In this document: in pieces, positions 30,975-37,090 of the stretch
Layout: each line of letters opens with the position of its first letter
Numbering within the stretch: position 1 is the stretch's first letter
Origin: Burkholderiaceae bacterium
GTDB taxonomy: Bacteria; Pseudomonadota; Gammaproteobacteria; Burkholderiales; Burkholderiaceae
Length of the DNA stretch: 64,000 bases
Assembly: GCA_947452535.1 (NCBI GenBank)
Contig: CANGCM010000001.1
Span: 62,001-126,000 of the forward strand
Direction: 5' to 3'
Translations under genes and position numbers: made by a program
Notes under the pieces: generated by a model
What the model saw: only the letters and a program-made list of their open reading frames with translations
What the model was told of the DNA's origin: nothing
The model's database searches: none

Positions 30975-31247
30975 ATGAAATATCTACTCGCCATCGTTGG
31001 TGTTGCTGCATTAGCCGGCTGCATGTCAATCGATCCAGTGCCATTCAGAGGCCCAGACGGAAAACAGGCTTATTCCATGAAATGCAGCGGAATGGGCAGA
31101 TCTTTGGATGCCTGCTACCAAAAAGCCGGTGAAGTTTGCCCAAGTGGTTACAACATAGTTGATCGCCCATCCGGGACAGTTGGCTTCATGAATCAAGGTA
31201 CCATGATGATGGCCCCTGCGAATGGATTAGTTATTCAGTGTAAGTAA
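30975..31247 (+). CDS. Small lipoprotein, satellite cargo
   Basis: A 90-aa predicted lipoprotein. MKYLLAIVGVAALAGC is a signal with lipobox LAGC (Cys16). The mature part contains four cysteines and the segment MKCSGMGRSLDACYQKAGEVCPSGYNIVD, a pattern seen in many short uncharacterised proteobacterial lipoproteins (CxG...CYxKAGxxCPxGY). It is the first gene after the cassette promoter, and its stop overlaps the next start by 1 nt (TAATG). The function is unknown; surface or periplasmic interference with other phages is a hypothesis. Confidence 0.75.
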   Translation: MKYLLAIVGVAALAGCMSIDPVPFRGPDGKQAYSMKCSGMGRSLDACYQKAGEVCPSGYNIVDRPSGTVGFMNQGTMMMAPANGLVIQCK

Positions 31248-31519
31248 TGGATTATCCAAATCTAACTCCCGGCCAGAAGCTCAAGCGCAGATGGTGCCTT
31301 TTTTTCTTCGGTATGTATAAGCACCCAGATGGAAAGCTTGAATCTACTGAGGATGACAAGGCTGGCGTAAATATCTACACCACAGAGCCATTTAAGCGAG
31401 AGCAGATAACGGATGCCTACCTGGAGAGTCAGGAGGCCAAGGCAAGATACTGGCAGCCATTCTTTTATGGCGCTGTTGCCATGTATATATTGCTTTCAGT
31501 ATTGGGAAAAATTAAGTGA
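31247..31519 (+). CDS. Unrecognised 90-aa protein with one C-terminal membrane segment
   Basis: I do not recognise this protein. It has a basic start with an aromatic stretch (KRRWCLFFFGMYKHPDGK), a charged middle and a clear transmembrane helix near residues 69-86 (PFFYGAVAMYILLSVLG). It is translationally coupled on both sides: its ATG overlaps the preceding stop by 1 nt, and the next gene starts at a GTG overlapping its stop by 4 nt. Confidence 0.65.
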   Translation: MDYPNLTPGQKLKRRWCLFFFGMYKHPDGKLESTEDDKAGVNIYTTEPFKREQITDAYLESQEAKARYWQPFFYGAVAMYILLSVLGKIK

Positions 31520-31860
31520 AAACCATTCTCTTATTTATTAAGCTCGCCTGGCGTGGGGATCTGAAGCTCTGGCAGGTCTTTTGGATTGGCAAGGTGGGCG
31601 TCTCTGCCGCCCTTGCGCTGATCTCAATGGCACTTGTCTCAATTTTCCAATCTCCGTTTCCGGCATTGATCTATTCATGTTTCATGCCGTTTTATCTTGT
31701 ATTCATTTTTGTTTCACTTTGGAGATGTGCTCCAAATACCTCCAATAAATTTTGGATGTATCTAACCAGGGCTTACATTGTCATTGGCCTTTTGGCTGTG
31801 GTGTTTGGATTTTGTTTGGTCTATTTTGGAACACAAGCCTCACATCAGTGGGTGAATTAA
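31516..31860 (+). CDS. Unrecognised 114-aa integral membrane protein
   Basis: It has no recognised family. Three hydrophobic helices are evident at about residues 28-46, 50-72 and 86-106, with a short basic N-terminus (KTILLFIKLAWRGDLKLWQ). Translation starts at GTG 31516, overlapping the previous stop (GTGA). It is the third gene of the cargo cassette and ends 3 nt before the next gene. Confidence 0.6.
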   Translation: MKTILLFIKLAWRGDLKLWQVFWIGKVGVSAALALISMALVSIFQSPFPALIYSCFMPFYLVFIFVSLWRCAPNTSNKFWMYLTRAYIVIGLLAVVFGFCLVYFGTQASHQWVN

Positions 31861-31863
31861 ACA

Positions 31864-32316
31864 ATGGCTACATACGAAGTCCACAATCACAAAGGCGGTC
31901 TAGTGGCGGAGTTTGATACTCAGGCCGAAGCGCAAGCCTATGTGCAAAGTAAAGATGATCCGCTTTTGTATGTTGAAGAAATAAACCCCCCTCCACCACC
32001 ACCTCCGCCACCAGGCAAATTTGAGATTTGGTATGGCCAGATGTTTGAGAAGCGCTGGTTTAGATGCTTGAATGGCTTAGTTGTGTTTGGTGTTGGTTGG
32101 GCGATTCTAGTGAATGGAGATAAGCCAATTCTCACTATTGCCGGATGGGGCGGAATGATCCTCGGCGGATTGATCGCTTTTGAGATAGCCCTGGCTCTTC
32201 TAGGCCTTTACTTTGTTTTCAACATCTTTGAGGGTTTAGATAATCTCTCTACGCCAAAGGCAATCGTCATTGGCGCCTGCATCATTGCTTATGTGATTTA
32301 TAAAAAGAGGAAATAA
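31864..32316 (+). CDS. Membrane protein with a nine-proline tract
   Basis: A 150-aa protein of unrecognised function. Residues 1-38 form a small soluble part (MATYEVHNHKGGLVAEFDTQ...) similar in feel to short sheet-forming domains. Residues 42-50 are nine consecutive prolines, encoded by a mixture of all proline codons, so the tract is kept at protein level. Two or three membrane helices follow (about 68-82, 88-118 and 131-146), and the protein ends in KKRK. A proline run of this length normally needs EF-P for translation. It is the fourth cargo gene. Confidence 0.65.
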   Translation: MATYEVHNHKGGLVAEFDTQAEAQAYVQSKDDPLLYVEEINPPPPPPPPPGKFEIWYGQMFEKRWFRCLNGLVVFGVGWAILVNGDKPILTIAGWGGMILGGLIAFEIALALLGLYFVFNIFEGLDNLSTPKAIVIGACIIAYVIYKKRK

Positions 32317-32318
32317 TC

Positions 32319-32600
32319 ATGAGTGAACAATCAAAAGGCTTCTTTGCCGCTAACTGGTTTAAGTTGTTTTTCGTTGCCTTGAGCATCCTTGTTGTTGGCA
32401 TCTATTTCAGCCGAGAGAGTGATCTCGATGGATGCCTTGAAAACGCAACAAAGAATTACCAAACTGATTGGGCATTCCAGTGCAAGCAAGCCAAACAGGA
32501 AGCCACATGCTCATTACCTAGACTGGTTGCCGAGGGCGTTGAGAAAGATAGGGATAGACGGGCTGAGCTGTGCTTAAAGCGATATAGCTTTAGCCGCTGA
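32319..32600 (+). CDS. Unrecognised 93-aa single-pass membrane protein
   Basis: An N-terminal membrane anchor (about residues 12-27, WFKLFFVALSILVVGIYF) precedes a small domain with four cysteines (GCLENATKNY, FQCKQAKQEATCSL, LCLKRY) and many charged residues, which suggests a disulfide-bonded periplasmic part. It is the last gene of the cassette, followed by a plausible terminator. Confidence 0.6.
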   Translation: MSEQSKGFFAANWFKLFFVALSILVVGIYFSRESDLDGCLENATKNYQTDWAFQCKQAKQEATCSLPRLVAEGVEKDRDRRAELCLKRYSFSR

Positions 32601-32609
32601 AATAAAACC

Positions 32610-32663
32610 AGGAGCCCAGCAGCTCCCGGCAAGAATAAATAAAACCAAGGGCTCCTCCTTTTT
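32610..32663 (+). terminator. Possible terminator of the cargo cassette
   Basis: AGGAGCCC (32610-32617) is perfectly complementary to GGGCTCCT (32649-32656), and CCTTTTT follows. The loop is long (31 nt), so the assignment is tentative. Confidence 0.45.
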
Positions 32664-32689
32664 ATTCAAAAGACCCTTGGTGGCTAGGT

Positions 32690-32715
32690 AAAAAAAAGCC
32701 AGGAATCACCCTGGC
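32690..32715 (-). terminator. Terminator of the satellite structural operon
   Basis: Read on the minus strand GCCAGG and CCTGGC pair around a 6-nt loop and are followed by an uninterrupted run of T. It is 25 nt downstream of the portal stop, so it ends the long leftward transcript. Confidence 0.85.
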
Positions 32716-32739
32716 AGACTATAAGGAAGTAAAGCTAAA

Positions 32740-33912
32740 TCACACCACAGCGGCAGACTTTTGATCTTCCGCTGTCATGTTTAATGGATGGCGCAAGGTA
32801 TCGCCACCAGAAATATTTTCTAGCCCAAGCCATGCTCTGGCTTCATTAGCCGTCACAGTGCCTGAGAGCATCACAGAGCTAATGAATGCCGCTAATTCCG
32901 CACCACTGCCACGCTGCGCATCAGAGGTGTCAAAGCCAATGAATACGCCGCTTGATCGCTCACCATTGGAGAGCATCTTGGCTGCGATGGAATCGGCAAT
33001 TAAAACCAATAGGCCGGACAAAGATGATTGCAGCCAGGATAAGCGCTCAGCTTGTGCTGTTGATCGATTGATGTCAGCCATCTCGCCAACCAGCGAAGCC
33101 GGTACGCCATACGCTCTGGCTATATCTAAATTGACTGCGCTTTTCAGCGCTGTCAGTTGAAGATTTAAAAGATTGGGAATGTCGATTGTGTTGAGCTTGA
33201 GGCCGTTATCGAGCACCAGGGCTTTGCCCAGGGATGTGCCAGAGAATCCGGCTGTGAATCGCTCACGCAAGCGCTGCGCCACTTCTGGCGTCAATGCTTT
33301 CTCAGTCTCCATCACAACGCTAGGCGCTGCCACATTGGCGAAAACAGATAATTCAGCACGCTGAATCTGTAAGCCCAGATTGATCGTCTGCGAAAGCTTT
33401 TGAATCGGGCTCTCACCAGTCAATGCATTTTGAGCAGGCCAAAATGGTGTGTGGATGACTTCTGAATCTCGCAGTGTCATGAATTGCGTGCCCAGGATCA
33501 CGGAAGCTGCTACCTGGTAAGCAATCGAGCCATCGCTCATTCTTAATTTGGTCACTAAGCTTGCCGGCAAATGAGTGAGCGATGTGCCCACCATGCGCAG
33601 ATAGCCGTTGCCATATAAAACTAAATCGGATCCGAATGCGGCCTTATCGGCTGCAGAGAGAGTCCTAAGAATCTTTTGCGCTGGATGATTCTCCAGCGGC
33701 TTTGATGTTGAATCTCCAGAGTAAACCCTGGGGAATGCTGCAGCCATCTGGCTGGCATACAGGGAGCGCACACGCTCCAGGGCAGGCAGCTTGACTGCTT
33801 GCTCTGGGCTAATGTTGATCACTGCTGTTGGCGTGGAGAGATCTGGGCCGAAATAAACCGGTTGATTCCCTCCAAGCCATCCAGAGATGACTGATCGAAT
33901 GCTAAGCGCCAT
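32740..33912 (-). CDS. HK97-type phage portal protein
   Basis: A 390-aa portal of the HK97 family, the dodecameric ring at the capsid vertex through which DNA is packaged. Typical segments are PALERVRSLYASQMAAAFPRVY, LYGNGYLRMV, SEVIHTPFWP...LTGESPIQKLSQTINLG and the stem/clip region with IARAYGVPASLVGE, NRSTAQAERLSWLQSSLSG, then TANEARAWLGLENISGGDT near the C-terminus. The length is within the family range, with no truncation. Its ATG overlaps the capsid stop by one nucleotide (TAATG). It is the last gene of the operon; no terminase or connector gene follows. Confidence 0.9.
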   Translation of the reverse strand: MALSIRSVISGWLGGNQPVYFGPDLSTPTAVINISPEQAVKLPALERVRSLYASQMAAAFPRVYSGDSTSKPLENHPAQKILRTLSAADKAAFGSDLVLYGNGYLRMVGTSLTHLPASLVTKLRMSDGSIAYQVAASVILGTQFMTLRDSEVIHTPFWPAQNALTGESPIQKLSQTINLGLQIQRAELSVFANVAAPSVVMETEKALTPEVAQRLRERFTAGFSGTSLGKALVLDNGLKLNTIDIPNLLNLQLTALKSAVNLDIARAYGVPASLVGEMADINRSTAQAERLSWLQSSLSGLLVLIADSIAAKMLSNGERSSGVFIGFDTSDAQRGSGAELAAFISSVMLSGTVTANEARAWLGLENISGGDTLRHPLNMTAEDQKSAAVV

Positions 33913-35339
33913 TATTTAAGTGGGCTAACGCCAGGCATATCGCCAATCAAAACCATGTTTGGATTGAGAACACCAGCAGCGCCACGACTTTCAGCAAGCA
34001 CAGTTAAAGCATTTTTGACAAACTGCTGACCTTGATAGCCGAGCATTACTGATTCAACCTGGCGATCAAAGAAGGCAACAGATGCAGGCTCAAATGCCAA
34101 GATCTTGCCAGCCGGAACAGCTGCGACAGGCACAGCTGTGTAAGGCAATGAAGGCAAGCCCAAGTATTCGCCAGATCCTTTTGCTTTGCTAGTCATTACT
34201 GTGAAGTAGTCAGATGGATTAACCGCAACAACAACGCCATTAGCGCCTGCTGTGGTCAATGCAAAGCCAGCCTCTGCAATTGCATCGCCAGCTGTAAGAG
34301 CCGTTGGCACGAATGCTGTTGAGTTTGTATTGATTTCAGCCCAGAGAGCTTCTTCAATTTTTGCAGCCAACCCAAAAATCATTTGGCTTGAGAGCAATGC
34401 TTGCAAACCGGCATCATCATCGAGAATCTGCTTTGAGCATTCGATCCAGTGAGCGAATGTGTCAATGTTTTTGGTGATCAGCTGAGCTGTTGGTGCGCTC
34501 TCAGGCTTTAAGCCGAGCTCTTTCACCTTAGCAGCTGCGCTAGTGATACCAATGCGAGCAAATGAAACTGCCTGGCCTTGGGCGGCATAAGAGCTCACCA
34601 AGCTGCGCAGGAGGTTAGGTGTTTGACGATTGATGCCAATGTTGCCGACAAACTGAGCAGGCAAGCCCAATTGAGCGCCAGTGGTTGCATCAGTGTTTGT
34701 GCCAGACAATGCTTTCACAGTAGCTGTGAAGTTTTGACCGGATTTGATCATTGCTAAGTTTTCTTGAACTTGTGCAAAGACTGATTTTGATTTTTGTTCA
34801 CCAATGATTGTGGCGATCTCTAAAGTTTCCATTTGATTCTCCGAATTAGGAAGTTGATTGGTGGAGTCGAGCTGAGCCGTTTGAGGGCCACAATCAAGCG
34901 GCGCAGCTGGCTCGACTCCGTTGGATTTAATACGCAATGCATCTGGGTTTGCTGGGACAGCAACAATGCTGATCTCCAGTAATTCATTCGATGACAAGTC
35001 CATGCCACCTTTTGAATTCTCTTGGGCCTGCCCAGGGGCAAAGCCAATTGACACAGCACGCAAGGTGCCATGATCGATAAGGGTTTTAATTTCTTGGCCT
35101 TTAGCCGTTGGCGCCAGCTCTATGTCAGCAATGAGATTGCCGTTTTCATATCTGGCTGATGTGCACTTCCCGATGGGCGCAGAGTGATCATGACCAAAGA
35201 GCACCACAGGATTCTGCATATATTTTTCAAGATTGAAATCCTGAGAGACAGAATCACCAACACGATCAATTGATGGTGTCGATGCAATAAAAGAAAAACC
35301 AGATTCTGATTTTGTGATTTCAGCTTGAAAATTATTCAT
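33912..35339 (-). CDS. Fused prohead protease and HK97-fold major capsid protein
   Basis: One 475-aa ORF holds two proteins usually encoded separately. Residues 1-140 are an HK97-type prohead protease: VVLFGHD with His50 and RAVSIGF with Ser97 fit the catalytic pair. Residues 141-169 form a Gln/Ser-rich linker. Residues 170-475 are a phage major capsid protein (VGNIGINRQTPNLLRSLVSSYAAQG..., E-loop and P-domain region, then ESVMLGYQGQQFVKNALTVLAESRGA). Codon 170 is ATG at 34832 with GGAG 6 nt upstream, so a free capsid of 306 aa may also be made. The first ATG has only a weak GCAGGT directly before it. Confidence 0.88.
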   Translation of the reverse strand: MNNFQAEITKSESGFSFIASTPSIDRVGDSVSQDFNLEKYMQNPVVLFGHDHSAPIGKCTSARYENGNLIADIELAPTAKGQEIKTLIDHGTLRAVSIGFAPGQAQENSKGGMDLSSNELLEISIVAVPANPDALRIKSNGVEPAAPLDCGPQTAQLDSTNQLPNSENQMETLEIATIIGEQKSKSVFAQVQENLAMIKSGQNFTATVKALSGTNTDATTGAQLGLPAQFVGNIGINRQTPNLLRSLVSSYAAQGQAVSFARIGITSAAAKVKELGLKPESAPTAQLITKNIDTFAHWIECSKQILDDDAGLQALLSSQMIFGLAAKIEEALWAEINTNSTAFVPTALTAGDAIAEAGFALTTAGANGVVVAVNPSDYFTVMTSKAKGSGEYLGLPSLPYTAVPVAAVPAGKILAFEPASVAFFDRQVESVMLGYQGQQFVKNALTVLAESRGAAGVLNPNMVLIGDMPGVSPLK

Positions 35340-35463
35340 ACCTGCAAAATAGCAGTGTCATCGAAATCTTTTAAGAGATTTCATCCACATTTTGCAAATT
35401 TAGCTTTGAAGATGAATGAAGATGAATCAAGTCAAATGAAGTTGCGTCACCTGACTTTTTTCA
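35340..35463 (-). promoter_or_regulatory. Leader between small terminase and protease-capsid genes
   Basis: This 124-nt spacer is unusually long for the operon. It contains a hairpin GAAATCT / AGATTTC (35363-35382) 24 nt upstream of the protease-capsid ATG, and an exact tandem 10-bp repeat GAAGATGAAT at 35408-35427. No T tract follows the hairpin on the coding strand. It may set late-gene translation or hold a late promoter. Confidence 0.35.
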
Positions 35464-35907
35464 TCAAGCTAAAAGTGACTCATCATCGCCAATCAGTTTG
35501 CGAGCTTCATCTTCTGCTCTGCGGCCTGGCAATAAATCTCTGACATCTTTGATCGCTCCAAGTTGCAGCAGCCGCATGTTGGAGCCCACACGCTTGATCG
35601 CCATGTCTAAGAGCTTGTGGGCAGGATGTGGCACTAATTCGCCCCTGGAGTTTGCAATCACATCACCATCTTTGGCGATGAGCTTGCGCATGCGATTGAT
35701 CACCACAGAATCAGCTGCCACCTGGGCAGCCAGGTTAAGCTGCGCCGGTGTCCATTCGTGATGAGCCTTGCTGAGCACCAGGGAATCGAAAAAGGGCTTT
35801 GCCGCTTTGTCCATAGCCGGTGTTGGCAATCCTTTATCCAGGTTTTGATGAATTGCGATCTGTCCGGTGACAGAATCGCAGCGTGGTTTTCTAGTGCTTT
35901 GAGTCAT
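35464..35907 (-). CDS. Probable phage terminase small subunit (P27-like)
   Basis: A 147-aa protein. The middle part, DSVVINRMRKLIAKDGDVIANSRGELVPHPAHKLLDMAIKRVGSNMRLL, follows the pattern of P27-family small terminases (helix, then G-V-x-x-S-x-G-x-x-x-x-HPA, then a long helix). Such proteins recognise the packaging site and recruit the large terminase. It lies directly before the capsid and portal genes, which supports the call. No large terminase is encoded here, so a helper enzyme would be required. Assignment by eye only; a DNA-binding protein of another type is possible. Confidence 0.55.
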   Translation of the reverse strand: MTQSTRKPRCDSVTGQIAIHQNLDKGLPTPAMDKAAKPFFDSLVLSKAHHEWTPAQLNLAAQVAADSVVINRMRKLIAKDGDVIANSRGELVPHPAHKLLDMAIKRVGSNMRLLQLGAIKDVRDLLPGRRAEDEARKLIGDDESLLA

Positions 35908-35995
35908 GGGTGTCTCTTTACGGGTTTGGGTTGAAATTGCTGTCCACAGAGCGGTGCGGCCATGTGAGGCTTTGGGAAGTTTTGCCCCCTACCCA

Positions 35996-36289
35996 TCAGT
36001 GGAGATCACCAGGGATAGTCATGCCAGGCAAGAATGGCTCAATGGATGACTCATACACAATGCGAGCCATCTTCATCACACGCTCATGTGCCTCTTTGCC
36101 AGCATCTGGCCACATCGCCATCAAGCCAATGGCCATTGAGTCAGGTATGGTCACATCAACATCTTGAGGCGATCTGATTGGATTGCCATTCATTCCCATC
36201 TTGACGCCAATGAGGAAGATGGCCGCAAACAATTGAGCAGTCTCTGGATGCAGCTGTGGCAATTGCGATTCATTCATTGTTTGATTCAT
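35996..36289 (-). CDS. Satellite paralog family member 3 (97 aa)
   Basis: A 97-aa protein of unknown function and the most divergent of three tandem relatives. The shared block is LMAMWPDAGKEAHERVMKMARIVYESSI, aligning with LEMYPTITHEALERVILIGESMSTHLI and MEMYPAITEEDLDTVVYQAELYTNTVI in the two upstream proteins. The N-terminal part (LFAAIFLIGVKMGMNGNP) matches the GLLLFYEMGAKPG-type segment. Its start overlaps the preceding stop by 4 nt (ATGA). The spacer 35908-35995 after it contains nothing I recognise. Confidence 0.7.
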   Translation of the reverse strand: MNQTMNESQLPQLHPETAQLFAAIFLIGVKMGMNGNPIRSPQDVDVTIPDSMAIGLMAMWPDAGKEAHERVMKMARIVYESSIEPFLPGMTIPGDLH

Positions 36290-36579
36290 TTCTTCTTCTT
36301 CCTCTTGGATAAGTTAAGCAAGATCTCATCTGATCGCTCTTTGGCTTCTTTAGCCATGTTCACAGCCTCTTTGATCACTGTGTTGGTGTAGAGCTCTGCC
36401 TGATACACCACAGTGTCAAGATCCTCCTCAGTGATCGCTGGATACATCTCCATGAGTTTGTCCTTGAGTCTGCTCATCCATAGCACTGGCGCTCCTGGAT
36501 GCCAGCCGATCTCATACATCAGCAGCAGCCCTGCGACTTCTGTGGCTCGTTTAAATTCATCTGGTGTGAGGCTACTCAT
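36286..36579 (-). CDS. Satellite paralog family member 2 (97 aa)
   Basis: The second of three tandem relatives, with no recognised domain. It has two helical blocks: AGLLLMYEIGWHPGAPVLWMSRLKDKLMEMYPAIT and a long amphipathic helix EEDLDTVVYQAELYTNTVIKEAVNMAKEAKERSDEILLNL, ending in the basic tail SKRKKKK. I chose the ATG at 36579 (MSSLTPDEF...), which begins just after the upstream gene's stop region; ATGs at 36597 and 36618 would extend it into a 46-nt overlap. Predominantly helical, possibly DNA- or protein-binding. Confidence 0.7.
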   Translation of the reverse strand: MSSLTPDEFKRATEVAGLLLMYEIGWHPGAPVLWMSRLKDKLMEMYPAITEEDLDTVVYQAELYTNTVIKEAVNMAKEAKERSDEILLNLSKRKKKK

Positions 36580-36922
36580 GGGGCTTTCTTTCTTCATGGA
36601 TCTCATTCTTGATTTCATCTAATTGCTGCATCCTGTGCATCAGCGCCTCATAAACACCCACAGTGTTCTCAAGCCCCCGATAGCGCTCTTTGATCAGATG
36701 CGTGCTCATTGATTCGCCAATGAGGATCACACGCTCAAGCGCCTCATGCGTAATCGTTGGATACATCTCCAGCATCTTGTTTTTGACACGCTGTTTCCAT
36801 GCCTTTGGCATCCCTGGTTTGGCGCCCATTTCATAAAAGAGCAATAAACCGGAAACGATAGAGGCATCAATCTCCTCTTTTCGTGATTCAAAGGTGTCAG
36901 TCCTAAAAATGAATGTCTGCAT
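36572..36922 (-). CDS. Satellite paralog family member 1 (116 aa)
   Basis: The first of three tandem relatives. It shares GLLLFYEMGAKPGMPKAWKQRVKNKMLEMYPTITHEALERVI with the next gene (same positions for GLLL-YE-G--PG-P--W--R-K-K--EMYP-IT). The C-terminal helix (TVGVYEALMHRMQQLDEIKNEIHEE) looks like a coiled coil. ATG 36922 is preferred because GAGAG lies 6 nt upstream; a GTG at 36934 is in frame. It lies directly after the iteron-like region. Confidence 0.72.
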   Translation of the reverse strand: MQTFIFRTDTFESRKEEIDASIVSGLLLFYEMGAKPGMPKAWKQRVKNKMLEMYPTITHEALERVILIGESMSTHLIKERYRGLENTVGVYEALMHRMQQLDEIKNEIHEERKPHE

Positions 36923-36981
36923 TTTTTCTCTCACTATTTTTTAAAAATCGATTCATCTCAAATCCCCAAAATTAACTTTTT

Positions 36982-37090
36982 GAGGTTTAGAGGTGAGTGA
37001 GGTGACTCCTTAGAGTAGTCACCTCACCTCACCTCAAAATTACCTGGGGGTGAGGTAGGGGTAAAACCTCAAGGTCACCTCACTCACCTC
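36982..37090. other. Iteron-like GAGGT/ACCTC array, candidate replication origin
   Basis: Ten copies of the pentamer GAGGT or its complement ACCTC occur within 109 bp: GAGGT at 36982, 36990, 36999 and 37052; ACCTC at 37021, 37026, 37031, 37066, 37077 and 37086. GAGGTGAGTGAGGTGA (36990-37005) has a perfect 16-bp inverted copy at 37075-37090, and an 11-bp inverted copy at 37017-37027. AT-rich DNA (36923-36980) flanks one side. It sits immediately downstream of the replication protein gene, overlapping its last codon, as in iteron origins of other satellites. Confidence 0.6.

Noticed and set aside
32740-35907. A gene transfer agent cluster
   Set aside because: It has integrase, a replication protein and tRNA attachment repeats, and lacks the tail genes typical of gene transfer agents.
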